19,055 nucleotides of DNA, taken from Candidatus Bipolaricaulota bacterium. GTDB taxonomy: Bacteria; Bipolaricaulota; Bipolaricaulia; UBA7950; UBA9294. A model generated the notes under the pieces. The model had not been told where the DNA came from, searched no databases, and saw only the letters and a program-made list of their open reading frames with translations. The position numbers and the translations under genes are program-made. How positions within the stretch are numbered: position 1 is the stretch's first letter; the number at the start of each line of letters is the position of its first letter. Location: contig JAUWNS010000031.1 in the NCBI GenBank assembly GCA_030612485.1, positions 1 to 19,055 of the forward strand, in the 5' to 3' direction. Positions 14,502 to 19,055 of the stretch are shown in pieces.

Positions 14502-15121
14502 ACGTTGGTCGCTACATGCACTCCGATCCGGTAACCGTCCGGACGGATGCTCCGCTCTCCGAGGTCAAGCAGGTGATGGAGGAGAAGGGGTTCTCCCTCC
14601 TCTTAGTCGTCGACACGGAGAACAAGCTCGCGGGATTCATCACCAAGGGCGCGCTCAAGGGAGTGACTGACTGGGATGTTCCGGTCGAAGGAGCCAGTTT
14701 CGAGGCGCGATTTGCCGTGAGTCCGAGTGATACCGTGGAGAAGGCAGCGCTCGTCCTGATCGAGAATCAATTGGTCCTCCTCCCGGTCGTTGACGATGGA
14801 CACTTAGTTGGTGTTATCTCGCAAAGCGAGATCCTGCGTGCCCTTGCTCAAGCGCTGGGGGTTGGCCTTGAGGGAACCCGGATCACTCTTAAGATCCCAA
14901 CTGATACTGGTGCAAAAGGCCTCTACAATATCTTCGATATTCTGAACCGTCACGATGTGAAGCTGGTGAGCCTGGTGCAGGGCGCGCGCGACGACACTTA
15001 TGATCGGGTAATCCTGCGAGTGCAGAACCTGACGGACAAGGAAGGGTTGCGCACTGATCTCGATGCGGTGCTGCAAGGTCATAATGCAGACGATCAGGGT
15101 AACGACGCATCGGAAGACTGA
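14498..15121 (+). CDS. CBS-pair protein with C-terminal ACT-like domain
   Basis: This 207-residue soluble protein has two CBS motifs: MNVGRYMHSDPVTVRTDAPL...LLLVVDTENKLAGFITKG (about 1-52) and FAVSPSDTVEKAALVL...LLPVVDDGHLVGVISQSEIL (about 72-112). Residues about 128-185 (TRITLKIPTDTGAKGLYNIFDIL...) resemble an ACT domain, the AcuB-like arrangement. Such proteins usually sense adenosine nucleotides or amino acids and regulate a partner. Its ATG overlaps the stop of the EF-G-like gene (ATGA), so their synthesis is coupled, which suggests a shared process or nucleotide-dependent control of the GTPase; that link is inference. The acidic tail (NADDQGNDASED) overlaps the start of yjbQ by 38 nt. 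Confidence 0.82.
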   Translation: MNVGRYMHSDPVTVRTDAPLSEVKQVMEEKGFSLLLVVDTENKLAGFITKGALKGVTDWDVPVEGASFEARFAVSPSDTVEKAALVLIENQLVLLPVVDDGHLVGVISQSEILRALAQALGVGLEGTRITLKIPTDTGAKGLYNIFDILNRHDVKLVSLVQGARDDTYDRVILRVQNLTDKEGLRTDLDAVLQGHNADDQGNDASED

Positions 15122-15476
15122 GTTCGTCGAGATCACCCCTGCGGTAGAGGCTGTGGTTTCACGCCTTGGGGTGGCAGAGGGTCTGTGTACTCTCTACTGT
15201 CCACATACCACGGCAGGCTTGATGATCAACGAACGGGCCGATCCTGCGGTGGTACACGACATCGACTCGTTCCTGGAAGAACTCGTTCCCGAACGCCGGG
15301 CCTGGACGCATGCAGAGGGGAACTCGTCCGCGCACGTCAAGGCCGCCTTTATCGGAGGGAGCGTTCAGATCCTTATCGAGGGAGGGAAGCTCTGTCTGGG
15401 TATGTGGCAAGGTGTCTTCCTCGCCGAGTTTGACGGTCCGCGGGAGAGGAAGATCTGGCTTCGGGTCGCATCTTGA
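15084..15476 (+). CDS. yjbQ: YjbQ / UPF0047 family protein
   Basis: This 130-residue protein shows the family hallmarks: CPHTTAGLMINE, then HAEGNSSAHVKAAFIGGS and GKLCLGMWQGVFLAEFDGPR. The conserved His residues form a metal-binding pocket in solved members; E. coli YjbQ has been associated with a secondary thiamine phosphate synthase activity, but the physiological role is unsettled. I place the start at ATG 15084 because AAGG (15075-15078) precedes it at a proper distance and the family start (MQTIRVTTHRKTEFVEIT) follows; the frame extends to 15063 without support. It overlaps the CBS gene by 38 nt. Its stop codon lies inside the -35 box of the tRNA/tuf promoter. Confidence 0.88.
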   Translation: MQTIRVTTHRKTEFVEITPAVEAVVSRLGVAEGLCTLYCPHTTAGLMINERADPAVVHDIDSFLEELVPERRAWTHAEGNSSAHVKAAFIGGSVQILIEGGKLCLGMWQGVFLAEFDGPRERKIWLRVAS

Positions 15477-15501
15477 CAGGGTCCAAGCCCTCCGTTAAAA
15501 T
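15473..15501 (+). promoter_or_regulatory. Strong sigma-70 promoter of the tRNA-tuf-rplK operon
   Basis: A perfect TTGACA (15473-15478), a 17-nt spacer and TAAAAT (15496-15501, 5/6) lie 26 nt before the first tRNA. The -35 box overlaps the yjbQ stop codon. This is the best promoter in the window, as expected for highly expressed tRNA and EF-Tu genes. The start point would fall near 15508. Confidence 0.88.
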
Positions 15502-15526
15502 GAGCCGCTGAGTATTGGTCTAGCGT

Positions 15527-15599
15527 GCCAGCGTAGCTCAATCGGCAGAGCAACTGATTTGTAATCAGTAGGTTGCCAGTTCAATTCTGGCCGCTGGCT
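15527..15599 (+). tRNA. tRNA-Thr (anticodon TGT)
   Basis: A complete 73-nt cloverleaf: acceptor GCCAGCG/CGCTGGC, D arm with AGCTCAATCGGCAGAGC, anticodon stem ACTGA/TCAGT around the loop TTTGTAA (anticodon TGT, reads ACA), T loop TTCAATT, and discriminator T. CCA is not encoded. First tRNA of the operon. Confidence 0.95.
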
Positions 15600-15615
15600 A
15601 TTTGTTGGTTTTGCT

Positions 15616-15698
15616 GGAGGGGTACCGAAGTGGCCAAACGGGGCGGACTGTAAATCCGTTGGCGGACGCCTACGGGGGTTCGAATCCCTCCCCCTCCA
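15616..15698 (+). tRNA. tRNA-Tyr (anticodon GTA)
   Basis: An 83-nt class II tRNA with acceptor GGAGGGG/CCCCTCC, loop CTGTAAA (anticodon GTA), a long variable arm near 15659-15673, T loop TTCGAAT and discriminator A. CCA is not encoded. It lies 16 nt after tRNA-Thr(TGT). Confidence 0.95.
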
Positions 15699-15699
15699 C

Positions 15700-15729
15700 T
15701 TGGCAAACCTTGGGGGTTGCGGTTACACT
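15700..15729 (+). promoter_or_regulatory. Possible internal promoter before tRNA-Thr(GGT) and tuf
   Basis: The 57-nt spacer after tRNA-Tyr contains TTGGCA (15700-15705), 18 nt, and TACACT (15724-15729). Matches are 5/6 and 4/6. It would start transcription near 15736, 20 nt before the next tRNA, and could give tuf extra, separately set expression. Confidence 0.4.
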
Positions 15730-15755
15730 AGACGAAATTTTCGAGCAGCCAGAAC

Positions 15756-15828
15756 GCCCGTGTAGCTCAGGCGGTAGAGCACCCCCTTGGTAAGGGGGAG
15801 GTCATCGGTTCGACTCCGATCGCGGGCT
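15756..15828 (+). tRNA. tRNA-Thr (anticodon GGT)
   Basis: A 73-nt cloverleaf with acceptor GCCCGTG/CGCGGGC (one T-G pair), anticodon stem CCCCC/GGGGG around TTGGTAA (anticodon GGT), T loop TTCGACT and discriminator T. CCA is not encoded. It lies 57 nt before the tuf start; the gap carries a run of seven T (15845-15851). Confidence 0.95.
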
Positions 15829-15885
15829 CTTAGCGAGCAAAAGGTTTTTTTGGCTGGTTATGTCAAGTTAAGGAGGTAAGGGGTA

Positions 15886-17088
15886 ATGGCGAAAGAACAG
15901 TTTGTGAGGGATAAACCCCACATAAATATTGGGACGATCGGACACATCGATCACGGTAAGACGACGCTGACCTCGGCGATCACGAAGATCCTTGCCGCTC
16001 AAGGGAAGAAGGCGAAGGCGATGGCCTTTGAGGACATCGACAACGCGCCTGAGGAGAAAGCCCGTGGTATCACGATCAACGTCAGACACGTTGAGTACGA
16101 GACCGATAACCGTCACTATGCGCACATCGATTGTCCGGGGCACGCAGATTATATCAAGAACATGATTACCGGGGCCGCTCAGATGGACGGGGCGGTTCTT
16201 GTCGTTGCCGCCTCGGACGGGCCGATGCCGCAGACGCGTGAACATGTGCTCCTCGCGAAGCAAGTGAACGTGCCGGCGATGGTCGTCTACCTGAATAAGG
16301 TTGACCAGGTTGACGACCCTGAACTGATCGACCTTGTCGAGATGGAGATCCGCGAACTCCTCTCCGAGTATGAGTTCCCTGGAGACGAGATCCCGATCAT
16401 CCGCGGCTCGGCGCTTGCTGCTATGGAACACGGTGATGATCCGAGTCATGAAGCCTGTCAGTCGGTGATCGAGCTGATGAAGGCGGTAGACGAATACATA
16501 CCTCTGCCGGATCGCGAGGAGGATAAGCCGTTCCTGATGCCGATCGAGGACATCTTCTCCATCAAGGGACGCGGAACGGTCGCTACCGGGCGCGTCGAGC
16601 GTGGGAAGATCACTCCGGGAATGGAGATCGAGATCGTTGGGATTCACGATAAGGTCCAGAAGAGCGTCGCCACCAGTCTGGAGATGTTTAACAAGATCCT
16701 CGATTACGCGATCGCCGGGGACAACGTGGGAATCCTCCTGCGTGGGATCGATAAGGACGAGATCGAACGCGGACAGGTCATCGCCGCTCCAAAATCGATC
16801 ACTCCGCACACGAAGTTCGAGGGCGAAGTCTACATCCTCAGCAAGGATGAAGGTGGGCGTCACACCCCATTCTTCAGCGGATATAAGCCGCAGTTCTTCT
16901 TCCGCACGACGGACATCACTGGTATTGTCGAGCTCCCTGAGGGAGTGGAGATGGTGATGCCTGGAGATAACGTGAAGATCATCGGTAACCTGATCCACCA
17001 CGTCGCAATGGACGTCGGTCTCCGGTTCGCGATACGCGAGGGTGGACGGACGGTCGGCGCGGGCGTAGTCACTAAGATCATCGAATAA
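15886..17088 (+). CDS. tuf: Elongation factor Tu
   Basis: EF-Tu delivers aminoacyl-tRNA to the ribosome with GTP hydrolysis. At 400 residues it has normal length and three complete domains. G motifs: GHIDHGKT (19-26), RGITIN (60-65), DCPGH with catalytic H86 (82-86), NKVD (137-140). Domain 2 has [13 protein letters not shown], and domain 3 ends [19 protein letters not shown]. Small departures from the common sequence are GHID for GHVD, NVRHVEY for the usual N(T/A)SHVEY in switch I, and [20 protein letters not shown] in domain 2. The ATG follows AAGGAGG at 9 nt. It sits after three tRNA genes and 9 nt before rpmG; the rpmG ribosome binding site overlaps its stop codon. Confidence 0.98.
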   Translation: MAKEQFVRDKPHINIGTIGHIDHGKTTLTSAITKILAAQGKKAKAMAFEDIDNAPEEKARGITINVRHVEYETDNRHYAHIDCPGHADYIKNMITGAAQMDGAVLVVAASDGPMPQTREHVLLAKQVNVPAMVVYLNKVDQVDDPELIDLVEMEIRELLSEYEFPGDEIPIIRGSALAAMEHGDDPSHEACQSVIELMKAVDEYIPLPDREEDKPFLMPIEDIFSIKGRGTVATGRVERGKITPGMEIEIVGIHDKVQKSVATSLEMFNKILDYAIAGDNVGILLRGIDKDEIERGQVIAAPKSITPHTKFEGEVYILSKDEGGRHTPFFSGYKPQFFFRTTDITGIVELPEGVEMVMPGDNVKIIGNLIHHVAMDVGLRFAIREGGRTVGAGVVTKIIE

Positions 17089-17097
17089 GGACGAGCG

Positions 17098-17262
17098 ATG
17101 GCCAAAAAAGGGGAGACGGTGATCAATGTCGCACTTGCTTGTAGCGAGTGCGGTCGACGGAATTACCACACGAAGCGGAACAAGAACAACGTCCGCGAGA
17201 AGTTAAACCTTAATAAGTATTGTAAGTGGTGTCGACACCACACCGCTCACAAGGAGGTCTAG
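17098..17262 (+). CDS. rpmG: Ribosomal protein L33
   Basis: A 54-residue protein of the large ribosomal subunit. It reads MAKKGETVINVALACSECGR and ends CKWCRHHTAHKEV, with four cysteines (CSEC and CKWC) forming the zinc-binding type of L33. YHTKRNKNN is also typical of the family. AAGGA, overlapping the tuf stop, serves as ribosome binding site at 6 nt spacing. The order tuf-rpmG-tRNA-Trp-secE-nusG is conserved in several bacterial phyla. The last codons and stop lie in a perfect 20-bp palindrome. Confidence 0.95.
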   Translation: MAKKGETVINVALACSECGRRNYHTKRNKNNVREKLNLNKYCKWCRHHTAHKEV

Positions 17263-17274
17263 CGCGCTAGACCT
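17255..17274. repeat. Perfect 20-bp palindrome over the rpmG stop
   Basis: AGGTCTAGCG (17255-17264) is followed directly by CGCTAGACCT (17265-17274), its exact reverse complement. As RNA it would fold into an 8-bp stem with a CGCG tetraloop, ending 5 nt before tRNA-Trp. No T-run follows, so processing or stabilisation seems likelier than termination. Confidence 0.85.
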
Positions 17275-17279
17275 TATCT

Positions 17280-17352
17280 AGGCCCGTAGCTCAATTGGCA
17301 GAGCGTCCGACTCCAAATCGGAAGGCTGGGGGTTCAACTCCTCCCGGGCCTG
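17280..17352 (+). tRNA. tRNA-Trp (anticodon CCA)
   Basis: A 73-nt cloverleaf: acceptor AGGCCCG/CGGGCCT, anticodon stem TCCGA/TCGGA around CTCCAAA (anticodon CCA), T loop TTCAACT, discriminator G, which is typical for tRNA-Trp. CCA is not encoded. It sits between rpmG and secE, as in other bacteria with this operon. Confidence 0.95.
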
Positions 17353-17392
17353 CTTCATTAAAAGCTTTGGTGAAAAAGGAGACGTGGGAAGG

Positions 17393-17581
17393 ATGCTTGC
17401 GAGGATCACAAACTTCTTGAAAGGGGTCCGTGGAGAAGTCTCCCGTGTGAGCTGGCCGACGCGTAATGAAGTCATATCTATGACCGGATTGATCGTGTTG
17501 TTCGTTATCATCTTGACGATCTACATTTGGGGCGTGGATACGATCCTCCAGGGAATCCTCAAGTTCTTCATCGAGCTTTAG
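17393..17581 (+). CDS. secE: Preprotein translocase subunit SecE
   Basis: A 62-residue single-span membrane protein of the SecYEG channel. The amphipathic N-terminal part has the family motif FLKGVRGEVSRVSWPTRNEV (W at residue 20), followed by one transmembrane helix (about 29-48, MTGLIVLFVIILTIYIWGV) and a short tail. I prefer ATG 17393, with AAGGAG 11 nt upstream, over a GTG at 17384 that would be too close to that site. Length fits the short SecE of most bacteria. It lies 40 nt after tRNA-Trp and 10 nt before nusG. Confidence 0.95.
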   Translation: MLARITNFLKGVRGEVSRVSWPTRNEVISMTGLIVLFVIILTIYIWGVDTILQGILKFFIEL

Positions 17582-17591
17582 CACATATATC

Positions 17592-18689
17592 ATGCGGATG
17601 AAGAAGTGGTACGCGATTCAAACCTACGCTGGCTCGGAGCTGAAGGTCAAGGAAGACCTCAACGAACGGATCAGGAAGCGGGAATGGGAGAAGAGGTTTG
17701 AACTCTTTCACGTAGGAGGAGAGGAGACCTTCTTCCTCGTTCCTGTGGAAGAGGTAATCACATCCCGCAGTCGGCGTGGGGCAGGAACCGAGTACCGGAT
17801 TCCGTATGAGTACGACTTGGTCGCCAAGCCGAACGAGCGGATAGCTCGTGGTGAGGTGATTGCCCGCAAGGCACCGCGGCACATGGATGCAGCGGCGCGT
17901 GTAGTCGAAGTGGAACTCCTGCAGCGAGTTATCATAGAGCTGACGAACAGGAACGAGGAAGAGTATCTTATCCCGGATGGGAAACGGATCCGCCGCGATA
18001 TTCGGGTAGGGGAGAAGATCCGAAACGGGGTTCCTCTCACATCGGATAGCGACGAGAAGTTTGTCGTGACGAACACAGGGAAGATCGCCTTGCGAGACAA
18101 GGTGCGCAGGGTGACGTTTGAGTATGCCGATGGGAAGGTGAAGTCGCGACTGATCCCGGAGAAGTACCATGGGAAGGTACGCAAGGGGATGACCCTTGAG
18201 AAGGGGGATCCCATCGAAGTGGCCGACCAGACCACGAGTCGTGCCTCCGGGCTCCTCAAGGTGAAGGAGTACAAGGACAAACGGGTGATCACGATCCAGC
18301 GGATCGAGAAACGCCGTCTCTTTCCGGGATACGTCTTCGGCCGGATGGGGCTCGATATCGAAGAGATGATGTCCTTGATTGACGGGATACGAGGAGCGGT
18401 CCGTTACGTCGGCTCCCGGTTCAAGCCGGTCCCGATCGAGGGTCCGGAGATGAAGCTGATCAAACGCAAGACGGGGCTGTTGGAGATCCCGATTGCCCCT
18501 GGTGAGCCGAAGATCGAAGTTGACTTCTCCGTCGGCGAAGTGGTGGAGATCGTGGAAGGCCCATTCGCTGACTTTACCGGTGATGTCAAGGAGATCGACA
18601 AGGACGCCGAAGAGGTCACGGTGATGGTGAAGATCTTCGGACGTGAGACCCCGGTCCGGCTTGGGTTCGATGGGATTGAAAAGCTGTAG
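17592..18689 (+). CDS. nusG: Transcription factor NusG with large insertion domain
   Basis: NusG binds RNA polymerase and couples elongation to pausing, Rho and translation. The NGN domain is split: residues 1-60 (MKKWYAIQTYAGSELKVKEDL...FFLVPVEEV) and about 236-300 (RRLFPGYVFGRMGL...GAVRYVGSRFKPVPI). The KOW domain is at about 311-365 (FSVGEVVEIVEGPFADFTGDVKEID). At 365 residues it is twice the E. coli length; residues about 61-235 form an inserted beta-rich domain at the position of domain II in Thermotoga maritima NusG (about 353 aa), where it is known to pack against the other domains and inhibit them. The start could be ATG 17592 or 17598; no clear ribosome binding site is seen, so coupling to secE, 10 nt upstream, is likely. 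Confidence 0.95.
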   Translation: MRMKKWYAIQTYAGSELKVKEDLNERIRKREWEKRFELFHVGGEETFFLVPVEEVITSRSRRGAGTEYRIPYEYDLVAKPNERIARGEVIARKAPRHMDAAARVVEVELLQRVIIELTNRNEEEYLIPDGKRIRRDIRVGEKIRNGVPLTSDSDEKFVVTNTGKIALRDKVRRVTFEYADGKVKSRLIPEKYHGKVRKGMTLEKGDPIEVADQTTSRASGLLKVKEYKDKRVITIQRIEKRRLFPGYVFGRMGLDIEEMMSLIDGIRGAVRYVGSRFKPVPIEGPEMKLIKRKTGLLEIPIAPGEPKIEVDFSVGEVVEIVEGPFADFTGDVKEIDKDAEEVTVMVKIFGRETPVRLGFDGIEKL

Positions 18690-18708
18690 TTGATAGGTAG
18701 GAGGTAAG

Positions 18709-19055
18709 ATGGCGAAGAACGCAATTGCAAAGATTAATCTTCAGATCCCAGCTGGACAGGCGACGCCCGCCCCTCCGGTCGGCCCGGCCTTGGGGGAGCA
18801 TAAACTGAACATCATGGACTTCTGCAAGAAGTTCAACGAGGCAACCAAGGGCGAGACCGCTGGAGTGATCATCCCTGTGGTGATCTCGGTCTATATGGAT
18901 CGAACGTTCAGTTTCATTCTCAAACAGCCACCAGCTGCGGAGTTGATTAAGATGGCCGCGGGGGTACAATCTGGGTCTCCTGAGCCGAACCGGATGAAAG
19001 TCGCCAAGATCACGACCGAACAGGTAAGACGGATCGCTGAGCGTAAGCTCCCCGA
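18709..19055 (+). CDS. rplK: Ribosomal protein L11 (3' end outside window)
   Basis: The visible 115 codons encode most of L11, which forms the GTPase-associated centre with 23S rRNA; the usual length is about 141, so some 26 residues are missing. Family sequence is clear: [54 protein letters not shown]. The stretch GEHKLNI replaces the common GQHGVNI in the N-terminal domain, near the thiostrepton-binding proline region. TAGGAGG lies 4 nt before the ATG, 19 nt after nusG. Confidence 0.95.
   Translation, partial: MAKNAIAKINLQIPAGQATPAPPVGPALGEHKLNIMDFCKKFNEATKGETAGVIIPVVISVYMDRTFSFILKQPPAAELIKMAAGVQSGSPEPNRMKVAKITTEQVRRIAERKLP

Noticed and set aside
15822..15851. Intrinsic terminator or attenuator between tRNA-Thr(GGT) and tuf (GCTC/GAGC then seven T)
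   Set aside because: The stem is only 4 bp and is separated from the T-run by 'aaaagg'; tuf must be read through here, so I do not call it.
15868..17169. 433-codon open frame antisense to tuf
   Set aside because: It mirrors the strong codon bias of tuf; EF-Tu on the plus strand is beyond doubt, and the antisense product has no family resemblance.
17568..18292. Open frames of about 200 codons antisense to nusG
   Set aside because: They are shadows of the nusG reading frame with low-complexity composition and no plausible start signals.

Overview
The window looks like chromosomal DNA of an anaerobic, probably thermophilic, early-branching bacterium. Support comes from a NusG with a roughly 170-residue internal domain, as known in Thermotoga, an EF-Tu whose domain 2 reads TSLEMF as Thermotoga-type EF-Tus do, a ferredoxin-dependent 2-oxoacid oxidoreductase (IorAB), and intergenic gaps full of dispersed palindromic repeats typical of uncultivated lineages. 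A Bipolaricaulota-like or Thermotogae-like source would fit, but I cannot fix the phylum from sequence alone. UGA, UAA and UAG all end ordinary genes here, so the standard bacterial code applies.

Layout. 1-382: gene-free repeat mosaic. 383-3874 (+): large secreted multidomain protein with a GH113-like TIM barrel. 3923-4951 (-): adenosine deaminase, divergent from 5074-6678 (+), a Na/Pi-cotransporter-family protein with PhoU domains. 6679-7367: gene-free gap made of at least seven palindromes and repeat copies. 7368-9513 (-): a likely operon of an exported metallophosphoesterase, its tandem duplicate broken by one in-frame UGA, and an MTH1187-family thiamine-binding protein. 9657-9974 (+): small MazG-like pyrophosphohydrolase. 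10056-12253 (-): iorA and iorB overlapping by 4 nt; IorA lacks the usual C-terminal ferredoxin domain. 12531-15476 (+): a translationally coupled run of an EF-G-like GTPase with decayed G motifs, a CBS-ACT protein and a YjbQ-family protein. 15473-19055 (+): the translation/transcription operon tRNA-Thr(TGT), tRNA-Tyr(GTA), tRNA-Thr(GGT), tuf, rpmG, tRNA-Trp(CCA), secE, nusG, rplK (cut by the window end), driven by a near-consensus promoter.

How the parts may work together. The right 3.6 kb is the conserved tuf-secE-nusG-rplK neighbourhood, leading into the ribosomal stalk and RNA polymerase genes in many bacteria. The left half is accessory and mostly about metabolism and scavenging: an exported glycosidase, exported phosphoesterases, a phosphate transporter and adenosine deaminase could together recover sugars, phosphate and purines; this is inference. 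Three genes touch thiamine chemistry (the MTH1187 protein, TPP-dependent IorA and YjbQ), but they are not co-transcribed.

The main oddities are the UGA-interrupted phosphoesterase, the ferredoxin-less IorA, the EF-G paralogue with replaced GTPase residues, the three-fold motif in the NusG insert, the family of 21-nt hairpins with CAAG-type loops, and two genes whose last codons and stop codon lie inside dispersed or simple repeats. I found no CRISPR array, transposase, rRNA or riboswitch.
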